Assembly (NCBI RefSeq): GCF_024054565.1
Contig: NZ_JAMXLR010000092.1
Coordinates: 186,001 to 250,000 of the forward strand
Direction of reading: 5' to 3'
Source of the DNA: Aeoliella straminimaris
GTDB taxonomy: Bacteria > Planctomycetota > Planctomycetia > Pirellulales > Lacipirellulaceae
Length of the DNA stretch: 64,000 bases
The notes beneath the pieces were generated by a model that saw only the letters and a program-made list of their open reading frames with translations, was not told the DNA's origin and made no database searches. A program made the translations under genes and the position numbers. Below are positions 8,666 through 17,819 of the stretch, in pieces (the stretch's first letter is position 1; each line of letters begins with the position of its first letter).

Positions 8666-9637
8666 ATGAGCCAATCGGCGCCAGAGTCCGCCCAAGCTCC
8701 GCAATCGGATTCGGCCATCGAGCCAGCCGAGCAGAAGCTCACGCTCGACGAGATGACTCGCGTGATGGACGTTGCCCGAACGCTCCGCAAGGAGCGGTCG
8801 ATCGCCGAGCGGGAACTCAACCGCGAGGAAACGATCAAGCTGCTCCGTCTGAAACTGCGTGAGGCGGCCGATTTGGCGGGCGATCCCGTGACCGACGAGC
8901 AAATTGACACGGCGATAGAACACTATTTTGCTAATTTGCATGAGTTTGATCCGCCCGAGCCCGGCCTGGAAACCTTCGCTGCGGGCGTTTACGTGCGGCG
9001 ATACCAGATTGCGGGTTGGGCATTGGGCATCGCCACCGCGGCGCTACTGGTGTGGGGGGCCTGGTTTGGAGGCATGTTGCCGGGCAAACGACAAACCGAG
9101 CTACTAGCTCTGCAAACGTATTCGCAAGTAGAGGAGGTAACAGGCACTATTGAGGAGCTTGCCGCCGACCCCGAACTGGTGGCCCAGGCCGAGGCTGCCC
9201 GCGCCGAAGCGGCTACCTATCGCGACCGCGGCGACGTATCGGCGCTCGAGCAGTTGAAGAGCCGTCTACTCAATCAAGAGGCGGTTCTGAAGAGCGAATA
9301 CCAAGTGATGATCATGCAGGAGCCGCTTTCAGGCATCGAACGACACGCACCCGGGACGGGCGACTTGTCGGGAAGCTACTTAATCGTTCAGGCAGTGGAT
9401 TCTAGTGGCAAGGTGATACCGATGGACATACGCAATGCCGAGAACGGCAAGATGGAGCGGGTGACCAAGTGGGCTGAACAAGTGCCATTGGAGGTTTTTG
9501 AGCAGATGATGGCCGACAAGCAGGCAGACGGCGTCGTCGACAACCGCGAGTTTGCCGTGAAGCAGCGAGGGCAGCAGGACGTGAAGGTCACGCTGCCCGG
9601 TGTCTTACAGCGAGGAAGGCAGATCACCGCGTGGTAG
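8666..9637 (+). CDS. DUF6384-like single-pass membrane protein
   Basis: This is a 323-residue protein. The N-terminal 100 residues (LTLDEMTRVMDVARTLRKER, then a helix-rich stretch ending FDPPEPGLETF) resemble the DUF6384 family as I remember it. A single transmembrane helix lies at about 116-135 (WALGIATAALLVWGAWFGGM), then a coiled-coil segment (about 145-210) and a C-terminal globular domain of about 110 residues (LSGSYLIVQAVDSSGKVIP onward). The topology suggests a cytoplasmic N-terminus and periplasmic C-terminus. A GGAG site lies about 12 bases before the ATG. Its stop overlaps the start of the coiled-coil gene, and it is divergent from the TelA-like gene. Function unknown. Confidence 0.6.
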   Translation: MSQSAPESAQAPQSDSAIEPAEQKLTLDEMTRVMDVARTLRKERSIAERELNREETIKLLRLKLREAADLAGDPVTDEQIDTAIEHYFANLHEFDPPEPGLETFAAGVYVRRYQIAGWALGIATAALLVWGAWFGGMLPGKRQTELLALQTYSQVEEVTGTIEELAADPELVAQAEAARAEAATYRDRGDVSALEQLKSRLLNQEAVLKSEYQVMIMQEPLSGIERHAPGTGDLSGSYLIVQAVDSSGKVIPMDIRNAENGKMERVTKWAEQVPLEVFEQMMADKQADGVVDNREFAVKQRGQQDVKVTLPGVLQRGRQITAW

Positions 9638-11145
9638 GTAACTTGATTTCCGGTAGCGATGTAGCTCGACAGCTGGAGCGAGCTCGCCGCGACGCCCGCC
9701 GTCGTGCCGAAGACGTGCGCGCCGGACTCGACAAGCTGGACGACTTTATCAAGCAACTCATCGCACAGCGGGGAAACTCGCTGGTCGAGTTAGCGCAGCA
9801 TTACTTTCCCGACCTCTCGCAGACATCGATCGAGAAGCAGTTTGCCGAGGTCCGCGGGCATCTGAAGCATTTGCTGGAACAAAAGCAGCGCCGCGAGGCG
9901 GAGCTGCACCAGACGTGGGACACGTGCCTAGATCGACGGGCGGACCTCGACCAGCAGATCGAACAAGTGACAGAAAAGCTCGACAAATTGGCCAACCGCC
10001 GAGATGAGCTCGAGCAACAGTTGGCGCAGCGACTCCGCGAGCACGCGGAGTTCGAACCGTTGTCGCAGCAGGCGCTCGCGGCTGAGACCGAGCTGAAGCG
10101 AAATGAACTGCGTGTGGCCGAGATGCGCGACGAAGTGGCTGAGAAGCTGCCGGCGTATGAGAAAAGTCGGTTGTTCCAGTATCTTTACCGGCGTGGCTAC
10201 GGCACCGCCGAGTATCGAGGCAAAGGGTGGACTCAGCAGCTGGATCGCTGGGTAGCGAAGATTGTCAAATACAACAAGAACCGACAGAGTTACAACTTTT
10301 TGAAGGTCACGCCCGAATTAATGGCCAACGAGGTGGAGCGCCGCCGCGAGGACTTCAACAAGCTCATGCAGCGGCTCGAAGCGATTGAGGATTCCATCAG
10401 CGATGAGATTGGGCTAACCGATGTGCTGCAGCAAGGCACCCAACGCGGGGACGAGCGCGAAGCCCTGATGAAAAGCGTGAGCGAAGTCGATGCCCAGCGC
10501 GACCAGGCCGAACAGGAACTAGCCCGCCTGGAAGCTACCGAGAACGAGTATTACGAGGCGGGAGTAAATCGGCTGAAGGAGTTTCTGGGCAACATGGAAG
10601 AGTCGGCCCTGGAGTTTCGTACCCGCGTCACACCGCAAACGACCGACGACGAGATTTTCCGAGAGATTAAGGACTGCAACGCTCAACTGCGTGAGGCTCG
10701 CCAGCAGAACCGTGACGACCGTGAGCAGTTGCAACTCTGGAACCAGAAGCTATCGGGACTCGATCAGGTGGTGAGCCGATTTCGGATGCACGAGTTCGAC
10801 TCGCGGCGTTCCTGGTTCTCGCCTCAGATGAACCTGTCTCGCGAAGTCGACCGTTTTTTGCAGGGTCAGAACACTCCGGCGGGATTGTGGTCGACGCTCA
10901 GCCGCTACCAGCAGTTCATCCAGCCACAACTCGACAACGGTTGGAACGATCCGACGGGCGTTTTCGACCAAGACGTGTCCCGCGTGCTGGGACGGGTTCT
11001 GGTGGACGTCGCCGGCGAGGCGCTGCGGCAAGCGGCACAGCGAGGAATGCACCGGCGCGGACCTACTCGCGCGCGGACCCGGAGTTCCCGTGGCCGGCCC
11101 CCATATCGGCGAGGCGGTGGTTTCACCACCGGGCGTGGCTTTTGA
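9631..11145 (+). CDS. Long coiled-coil protein, translationally coupled to the DUF6384-like gene
   Basis: The 504-residue product starts at GTG 9631 (or TTG 9643). Its first codons overlap the stop of the upstream gene, which implies coupled translation. Nearly the whole length is predicted helix. There are heptad-like coiled coils at about 8-180 and 225-375, broken by a globular patch at about 180-225 (YEKSRLFQYLYRRGYGTAEY). It ends in a very basic Arg/Gly tail (HRRGPTRARTRSSRGRPP) that could bind nucleic acid or membrane phosphates. There is no signal peptide or membrane helix, so it is probably cytoplasmic. No family recognised. The locus suggests it works with the DUF6384-like and TelA-like proteins. 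Confidence 0.7.
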   Translation: MVGNLISGSDVARQLERARRDARRRAEDVRAGLDKLDDFIKQLIAQRGNSLVELAQHYFPDLSQTSIEKQFAEVRGHLKHLLEQKQRREAELHQTWDTCLDRRADLDQQIEQVTEKLDKLANRRDELEQQLAQRLREHAEFEPLSQQALAAETELKRNELRVAEMRDEVAEKLPAYEKSRLFQYLYRRGYGTAEYRGKGWTQQLDRWVAKIVKYNKNRQSYNFLKVTPELMANEVERRREDFNKLMQRLEAIEDSISDEIGLTDVLQQGTQRGDEREALMKSVSEVDAQRDQAEQELARLEATENEYYEAGVNRLKEFLGNMEESALEFRTRVTPQTTDDEIFREIKDCNAQLREARQQNRDDREQLQLWNQKLSGLDQVVSRFRMHEFDSRRSWFSPQMNLSREVDRFLQGQNTPAGLWSTLSRYQQFIQPQLDNGWNDPTGVFDQDVSRVLGRVLVDVAGEALRQAAQRGMHRRGPTRARTRSSRGRPPYRRGGGFTTGRGF

Positions 11146-11349
11146 GCTGGATTTGCCGCCCATTGTGAGCCGAACCTTTGCAGGTTGGGCCGAGATTTGT
11201 CGAACTGCGGGCGATTGTTAAAATAGATAATGTGGACGCGTAAGCCACATCCGGGCATAATTAAGGCTCGAAAGGCGGTGGGCCAGTCGTCCGTGCAGGA
11301 AGTCTAGAGGAATATCGAAGGGGGCAGCATCGGTCACCGGGAACTAGTC

Positions 11350-11670
11350 GTGTTGGGACTGATTGGAGCAACTTGGACGGAGAGAGCGGTTGGGCTAGCG
11401 ACGGCCATTTTTTGGTTTGCTTTGATCTTCCTGCTACTGGCTGGCTTTGTCACACTGATCCGAAGATATCGAGAACGCGGGTCGCTTCTGAGAAGATTGC
11501 GCGATGGCGCCGCCAGCGACGAGGACGACCCCACCCAATTGCTCACCAAGTTCCGAGATTTGCATTCTCGGGGTACGCTGAGCGATGGTGAATACCGAAC
11601 AATAAAAGCAAAGCTAGCAACGCAAATCCAAAGCGGCCTGGACGACCCTCGGGGTAAGAACGAATCGTAG
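11350..11670 (+). CDS. Small membrane protein with C-terminal SHOCT-like motif
   Basis: This is a 106-residue protein starting at GTG 11350. One strong membrane helix (FWFALIFLLLAGFVTLI, about residues 21-37) is followed by a basic stretch. A C-terminal SHOCT-like helical pair follows, TKFRDLHSRGTLSDGEYRTIK, matching the L-x-x-L-x-x-x-G-x-L-x-x-x-E-[YF]-x-x-x-K pattern. SHOCT motifs are short oligomerisation or regulatory tails. It lies 204 bases after the coiled-coil gene on the same strand and may or may not belong to that locus. Confidence 0.6.
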   Translation: MLGLIGATWTERAVGLATAIFWFALIFLLLAGFVTLIRRYRERGSLLRRLRDGAASDEDDPTQLLTKFRDLHSRGTLSDGEYRTIKAKLATQIQSGLDDPRGKNES

Positions 11671-12099
11671 CTTGCCAGATTGAGCGGGCAGTAGGTTTGC
11701 GAAATGTAAAGCTTGACGAGAACTAACGACCAGTCCGCCTGTGACTGTTGCAACCGGAAGCTGAGCCCAACCGCCTGGAAGGGTTATAGCTGGCGCAGCA
11801 AACAGGCTTGCCCTGCTAGCGGAATTTGGTCGATGAACGAACACCATCGGTACTGCGTAAGAAGAGTCGAACACTGCTCGACTAGAGCGTGGACAAGGAC
11901 GCCTCGCCTCGCGTGAAGGCACGAACGTTCGCTTGACCTTGAGTCCAGCCCTCCCAGCAACGCCTCGTCGGGACGACGAGATGTGGGCTCAGGCGGTCAA
12001 GAGAACAACCTCGTGTCATCGAGCGACACCACAGGAAGAACCCCCAGGGCGAATAACCCTATTGGCCCTTGGGGCACACGAGACGAGGAAGGAGCAACC
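11671..12099 (+). other. Upstream region of clpX, no gene seen
   Basis: In 429 bases I see no credible gene. Two short inverted repeats occur: CTCGTC/GACGAG around GGGAC (11964-11980), and CCCCAGGGC (12042-12050) against GCCCTTGGGG (12065-12074, one mismatch). The second lies 25 bases before the clpX start and could form an mRNA hairpin in its leader. Confidence 0.45.
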
Positions 12100-13383
<1,284 letters not shown>

Positions 13384-13469
13384 AAGCTCTTTGCACTAAC
13401 GAATCCACGGATGGAAGACGTTCAAGCCCGGGGTTACGGCCGCCGGGGGTTAAGTCTCCATCAATAAGC

Positions 13470-13500
13470 GAGCCCGGGCAATTGTGCCCGGGCTCTTTTT
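13470..13500 (+). terminator. Rho-independent terminator of clpX
   Basis: GAGCCCGGGCA (13470-13480) pairs perfectly with TGCCCGGGCTC (13485-13495) around an ATTG loop and is followed by TTTTT. It sits 87 bases after the clpX stop and 25 bases before the end of the convergent gene; the T-run orientation assigns it to clpX. Confidence 0.92.
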
Positions 13501-13524
13501 GTTTTGATATCCTGCTAACCGGAA

Positions 13525-13992
13525 TCAATGCGACTCGAGGTCGCTCAGCTCCACCTGGCCCCAGGCCTTGGCTCGCGTCTTTTGCTCTTCCATCAGGCAT
13601 AGCCGATCGAATAAATCGCGGACCGCCTGACTCTCGGAACGCTGTCGGACGCTTTGATAGATCTCCAGAATCCGCTGATCGACGGCCAGCAGCTTGTCGA
13701 GTATTTCCTGGCTGCTGGAATGCTCGTTCTGATGCTGCTCGAACGTATCCTCGGCCAGTGGCTTGATGTCGGCGTACTGAACCCAGGTGTTCAATGCGGC
13801 GGGTGGGGCTTCGTCCACCTCGCCTGCCAGGCAGCGATGCATGAAAGCGTCGTGCAAGGCTGCCTGCGCGAGATATCCAGCAAGCAACTCGTCGTGAGTT
13901 TCTTCCAGGTAGTCTTCCGTCAACAATCGCATCCGAGCGCGCACTCGGTGCACATGCGAAAGTATATCACGAACCTGTTGGAACGATTTCAT
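13525..13992 (-). CDS. All-helical protein of unknown function, possibly ferritin-like
   Basis: This is a 155-residue protein with no signal peptide, predicted as a helical bundle. It carries several spaced His and Glu residues (LEETHDE, AALHDAFMHRC, EQHQNEHSS, MEEQKTRAKAW), which recalls ferritin-like or stress-related helical proteins; metal binding is only a guess. The ATG at 13992 is preceded by AGAGGAATT, a good ribosome site. It is the last gene of the minus-strand block that includes SPW-repeat, VKOR-like and baeRF7-like proteins and lies 31 bases after the SPW gene, so co-transcription is likely. Confidence 0.65.
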   Translation of the reverse strand: MKSFQQVRDILSHVHRVRARMRLLTEDYLEETHDELLAGYLAQAALHDAFMHRCLAGEVDEAPPAALNTWVQYADIKPLAEDTFEQHQNEHSSSQEILDKLLAVDQRILEIYQSVRQRSESQAVRDLFDRLCLMEEQKTRAKAWGQVELSDLESH

Positions 13993-14023
13993 CGCAGTAA
14001 TTCCTCTATCTCCGCCGGTCAGT

Positions 14024-14383
14024 TTAACTCGTCGTCGAGTTTTCCTGCTGCCTCCAGCGGACAGGAGGCAGCGAGGCTTCGTTGGGGACGATAGCCACCA
14101 TGCCAAGAAGCAGGCCAACGATCAGATTGTTCTGCAATGCTGGCTGCAGCGGAGGTGTACCGTTCAATCGGCCGAAACCGATGAGCCATACGGCCGCCAC
14201 TAACAGCAGCCAGTGCGCGCCGCGCGTCTTCGACCAGTACGAGGCAAGCGACAGAACGATTAACGTGCAGCCCATGGCCAGGTCGTTAATCCATAGGTGC
14301 GTGGCGTCACTGGTATGGCGAAAGATGAATGGACTCATCAACAGCCACACGCCGAGCATGCTTTCGACAATTCGTGCCCACAT
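14024..14383 (-). CDS. SPW-repeat membrane protein
   Basis: This is a 119-residue protein with four hydrophobic helices. The first half opens WARIVESMLGVWLLMSPFIF, the SPW-repeat pattern (helix with W-L-x-x-SP-[WF]). The second repeat is degenerate (LLLVAAVWLIGFGRL). Function of the family is unknown; it is often found beside stress and redox membrane proteins. AGAGGAGG precedes the ATG at 14383, and the upstream VKOR-like gene ends in TAA sharing its last base with this ATG (TAATG), which indicates translational coupling. Confidence 0.75.
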   Translation of the reverse strand: MWARIVESMLGVWLLMSPFIFRHTSDATHLWINDLAMGCTLIVLSLASYWSKTRGAHWLLLVAAVWLIGFGRLNGTPPLQPALQNNLIVGLLLGMVAIVPNEASLPPVRWRQQENSTTS

Positions 14384-15015
14384 TATCTGGCCTCCTCTAC
14401 GATTTCGCGACCAGCCGCAAGTGCTTGTTCGCTTGGCACTCCGCAAAAGGCATAGCCCAGTTCGCGCCAGCTGTGCGTTTTGCTCCAAACCCGCCACAAG
14501 TAGCTCAGCGACACGTAAACCTCATCGTAGGCCCAGTAGGCGAGAATGAGCGAGATCACCGCTGTGACCAAGCACAGGAAGCACCAATAGCCAACCACGG
14601 TGCCCTGCAGGATGACCAGCACGCTGCTGACAACGCCTAGCGGAATGACATCGATGCCAAACAATAGGACAAGCCAGGGACGGTATTGCCATCGACGGGT
14701 GGAGCCGGCCATACCAAGTACGGCGTCGCCCAGATAGGCGAAAGCCCCCAGGGCCGCGTCGGGAATCCCGATCCAACGATCCATGGTCTGAGCGACCTTC
14801 GAGTCGAGTACCTTGGCGGTACCGTCACCGAACACCGGGTCCCATACCGAATCAATCAGCCGCCACTGATAGAGCGCCATGTACGAAGCGATGACGGTTG
14901 CGATGCCAGCCAAAATGCAGATTGGCACTCGCTGACTCCAGGCGGAGGGATTGTAGGAGTACGGCGGCACCGCCGCATTCAAGTCGCTGTCAATTTGTGC
15001 ATTCTGATCGAACAT
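14383..15015 (-). CDS. Vitamin K epoxide reductase (VKOR)-like membrane protein
   Basis: This is a 210-residue polytopic protein. Conserved family features are DSVWDPVFGDGTAKVLDS, IPDAALGAFAYL and the quinone-site redox pair CFLC (Cys145 and Cys148), followed by a hydrophobic helix. VKOR enzymes pass electrons from cysteines of periplasmic partners to quinone and support disulfide formation. The two periplasmic-loop cysteines of classical VKOR are absent: the only other cysteines are Cys33 and Cys191. This protein may therefore work with a separate thioredoxin-like partner or have another role. The start could be ATG 15015 or TTG 15024. It is followed by the coupled SPW gene. Confidence 0.78.
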   Translation of the reverse strand: MFDQNAQIDSDLNAAVPPYSYNPSAWSQRVPICILAGIATVIASYMALYQWRLIDSVWDPVFGDGTAKVLDSKVAQTMDRWIGIPDAALGAFAYLGDAVLGMAGSTRRWQYRPWLVLLFGIDVIPLGVVSSVLVILQGTVVGYWCFLCLVTAVISLILAYWAYDEVYVSLSYLWRVWSKTHSWRELGYAFCGVPSEQALAAGREIVEEAR

Positions 15016-15024
15016 CCTTACCAA

Positions 15025-16155
15025 CTATGCGTGTTGTTTCTCGGACTTAAGGCTCATCTGCTCCAACTCCTTCAACGTTTCTTTGTTAGGGAGCGGTAGG
15101 TGATTCAGCTCGTACCATTGGCGAGGGTTCTTTTTCAGATGCCACAGCATTTTCGGGAGTGTCTCGGAAAGACGATGCTTGGGAACCCACGCGAGGCGTT
15201 TTTGGGCTTTCGAGTTGTCGACCGGATAGTGGGCATCGGCCATGTCGACCATCCATGGTTTGATGAACGGCCGATCCTGCTCGCTGGCGGCGGCCTTGTC
15301 TTTGACCCATGCTCCTGCCTTGGCGACGACCTTGGGAATACGGATGGTCGGCCAGTCGTCCACTCCGTGCAGTTCTTCTCCAATCAGATCCTGCAAACTC
15401 TCGTAGCTCAGGCATTCGTCTTCTGCAATCAGAAAGGTCTCGAAGGGATCCAGATCGCCACGGTGCTGGACAGTGCGTTCAAAGCAATCGACTAAGTCGT
15501 CCAGGTGCACAAAGGCTTGGCCACGTTCTGCGTCGCCCGGATAGAAGTAGCTCTCCATTTCCTTCTCGGCGATGCGGCGGATATTCTGTGTAATTGGCAG
15601 CGAGTGACCGTACTCGTCGTAGACCCCCGCCAGGCGAAGTATCACCGCGGGAATCGCCCCCGCTTCGCGCCGAATGACATCTTCGGCGGCCAACTTCGAT
15701 TCGGGATACTGCCACTCAGCCCGCGCGGGACTGGTTTCTGTGAGTTTCTCGCCCGGCTCACAAGGCTTCATGACCAGCAGACTGCTGGAGAAAACGAACT
15801 GCTCGACTCGATCGAACGCGTGAAGGCCACGCAACATGCGCCGAGTACCTTCGACCGTCAGGTCGTGATACAGCGGGCTGTCTTCTCCAGCGAAGTCGTA
15901 GTAGGCTGCCAAGTGAACCACGCTGGCGACATGCCTACCGTGACTATTGCGCACGGTAGCTAGGGCTGCATCGACACTCTTGTCGTCGGTGAGATCGCAG
16001 TCGAGGTACTCCACATTCGCAACAGGAGACTCCGGCTTTTGGATGTCGAGTCCCACCACTGTGTACTGCTGCTTAAGTCGTTCACATATGCGACCGCCAA
16101 TCAGTCCGGAACTTCCGGTGACGATAACGAGTTGATCGGTGTTGGGAGTGGTCAT
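15025..16155 (-). CDS. NAD(P)-dependent epimerase/dehydratase (extended SDR family)
   Basis: This 376-residue protein has the nucleotide-binding motif VTGSSGLIGG near the N-terminus, DLTDDKSVDAAL, the VVHLAAYYD segment, and an active-site region FSSSLLVM followed by YPESK, the Tyr-x-x-x-Lys pair of the family. These enzymes usually modify nucleotide sugars or other small substrates; the specific reaction cannot be told. GGAAGGAG before the ATG at 16155 fixes the start; the same frame stays open much further upstream but that part is antisense-like and overlaps the permease gene. It ends 9 bases before the VKOR-like gene, suggesting one transcript. Confidence 0.85.
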   Translation of the reverse strand: MTTPNTDQLVIVTGSSGLIGGRICERLKQQYTVVGLDIQKPESPVANVEYLDCDLTDDKSVDAALATVRNSHGRHVASVVHLAAYYDFAGEDSPLYHDLTVEGTRRMLRGLHAFDRVEQFVFSSSLLVMKPCEPGEKLTETSPARAEWQYPESKLAAEDVIRREAGAIPAVILRLAGVYDEYGHSLPITQNIRRIAEKEMESYFYPGDAERGQAFVHLDDLVDCFERTVQHRGDLDPFETFLIAEDECLSYESLQDLIGEELHGVDDWPTIRIPKVVAKAGAWVKDKAAASEQDRPFIKPWMVDMADAHYPVDNSKAQKRLAWVPKHRLSETLPKMLWHLKKNPRQWYELNHLPLPNKETLKELEQMSLKSEKQHA

Positions 16156-16328
16156 CCAGTACTCCTTCCGTAAGGGACTTCTCTGTTGTGGTCTGCTGAT
16201 TCCTGAACAGATAATCTGCAAATCGAATGCCGAGGGAAGAATGCGCCGGATTTGTGGGCAGTCTGCACGGCTTGTTGGTTGCCGATAGACCATGCTGGTC
16301 GCGCCGGCCGCAGTGGCGGCGACATCGG

Positions 16329-17465
16329 CTAGGCAGCGTCGCTTGCGACCGCTTTTCGTTCGTTGGCCGACAGGCGTCGATGCAGGATTTGAAGCATCGA
16401 GAAGAAGAATGCGGCCACCACTGGACCGAGGAAGATGCCCCACAGTCCGACGATCTGCAGCGCACCGAGGGCGCTCACGAGTGCGAGTAGCGGATGCATT
16501 TTGGCCGATTCGTGCAGCACGTAAGCGCGGATCAGGTTGTCGGATGTCGAGACGATTAACAGGCCGTAGAGCCCTAGGATGATACCGGCGGTGATTTCGC
16601 CGTTCCACAGGAGCCAGGCGGCCGTGGGGGTCCACACCCCGGCTGCGCCGACGAATGGAATCATTGACAACAAGAACGTAATCCCCACCAGGAGCCACAC
16701 CCGCTCGATACCCGCAAAGTACAGTCCGATTCCAAGCAACGCGGCTTGAGCGAACGCGCATACGAAGATGCCAACCACGACGCCTCGGGAGATGGTGGCG
16801 AACTGACGAAATAGCAACCACTCGTCCTCTCGCGCAAACGGCGAAATCGCTCTCAGCGATTGAAGAATGTCGTCCCCTTCGGCCAGAAAGTAGTACAAGG
16901 CCAGCGACAGAATTGCCATGCCCACCACCACTTCGACCACCCGCGAAAGAAACTCTCCCGTCCGCTGCACGGTGCTCGAAGTATATTGTTCGATCCCCCT
17001 GTCGACGGATGTCCTCAAAGAGTCCCAATCGATATCGGGGACATACCGCTCGATGGAGTCCTTGATGTGCTGAATGCCAGGCTGGTTGGCGAGGTCCCAC
17101 TTCGCGAACTCCCGCCCCGTCGAAGCTAATTCCCGCCCGGCCAGGAACAGCATAGCGCCGAGTCCTGCCAGCAGAATAAACATCGCGGCAACTGTCGTCA
17201 GCGCCGCGATCCGCCGCCGTCCACCCAACAGTCGCGTGAGACGATCGTAAAATGGGCGAAAAAGTATGGTCAGGATTACTGCAAAGAACAGCGGGGCGAA
17301 GAACGGTTCCACGATGCGAAATAGCAGAATGCCGATCGCGATCGCGGCGAACAGCAGTGCCCAAAACGACATCTGACGAAACATGGAGTTGCCGCCTCCG
17401 CCACTTGCTGTAGTTGGAGGGGGGGATGCCGTTGTTTCGTAGTTGCTGCCGAGACTATTCGCCAT
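16329..17465 (-). CDS. AI-2E family (PerM/YdiK-type) permease
   Basis: This is a 378-residue integral membrane protein with about eight helices. Features of the AI-2E/PerM family are the N-terminal helix pair around IVEPFFAPLFFAVILTILF, a long amphipathic segment at about 120-190 (periplasmic or coiled region), and the C-terminal GAAGVWTPTAAWLL, LVSALGALQIVGLWGIFLGP pattern typical of these proteins. Members include exporters of signalling molecules and Na+/H+ antiporters, so the substrate is unknown. The ATG at 17465 is chosen over 17543 because the extra residues are not family-like. A Pro/Thr/Gly-rich tail precedes the first helix. Confidence 0.85.
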   Translation of the reverse strand: MANSLGSNYETTASPPPTTASGGGGNSMFRQMSFWALLFAAIAIGILLFRIVEPFFAPLFFAVILTILFRPFYDRLTRLLGGRRRIAALTTVAAMFILLAGLGAMLFLAGRELASTGREFAKWDLANQPGIQHIKDSIERYVPDIDWDSLRTSVDRGIEQYTSSTVQRTGEFLSRVVEVVVGMAILSLALYYFLAEGDDILQSLRAISPFAREDEWLLFRQFATISRGVVVGIFVCAFAQAALLGIGLYFAGIERVWLLVGITFLLSMIPFVGAAGVWTPTAAWLLWNGEITAGIILGLYGLLIVSTSDNLIRAYVLHESAKMHPLLALVSALGALQIVGLWGIFLGPVVAAFFFSMLQILHRRLSANERKAVASDAA

Positions 17466-17581
17466 TGGGGCGGAGTTTGCACGTGGTGTGGTTCTATCTT
17501 CTCCATCTCGGTTCCGCTGACCACATTGTAGCCAGCGGCGCACGGATTTGCACCACTGTGCGTCTATCGACTAATCGCAGT

Positions 17582-17764
17582 CTACCCTGCCTGCGGGACG
17601 GGGCGAGACTGCGAAATGGGGCGCAAGACCATCCTTGTCAGGACCTTCTGCAGTGCCTCTGCGCTGCGGCGACGGCGACGATAGACCTCAGGGCTCCATT
17701 GCCGGCGAATTTGGTGTAGTCGATCTTCCAGGGCCATTGCCTGATCAATGTTCGCGGTACGCAT
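17582..17764 (-). CDS. Small basic protein, 60 residues, unknown
   Basis: The ATG at 17764 is preceded by AAGGAGAG at good spacing, one of the best ribosome sites in this block, so I accept it as a gene. The product is basic: a helical segment (MALEDRLHQIRRQWSPEVYR), an RRRRR run and a second helix (AEALQKVLTRMVL). It has no membrane segment and no recognisable family. It sits 55 bases after the baeRF7-like gene on the same strand. A role in RNA or ribosome binding would fit the charge but is a guess. Confidence 0.6.
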   Translation of the reverse strand: MRTANIDQAMALEDRLHQIRRQWSPEVYRRRRRSAEALQKVLTRMVLRPISQSRPVPQAG

Positions 17765-17819
17765 CGTTCTCTCCTTAGCAAATGCCGAGTAAGGAATTGT
17801 TAGGGGATGTGCCAACAAA

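Noticed and set aside
11240..11340. Structured RNA (RNase P-like) between the coiled-coil gene and the SHOCT-like gene
   Set aside because: A few G-rich words looked suggestive but none of the conserved P4 or universally conserved blocks is present.
16156..17364. Upstream extension of the epimerase frame to 17364
   Set aside because: The NAD-binding motif and GGAAGGAG fix the start at 16155; the extension overlaps the permease gene on the same strand and reads as low-quality sequence.
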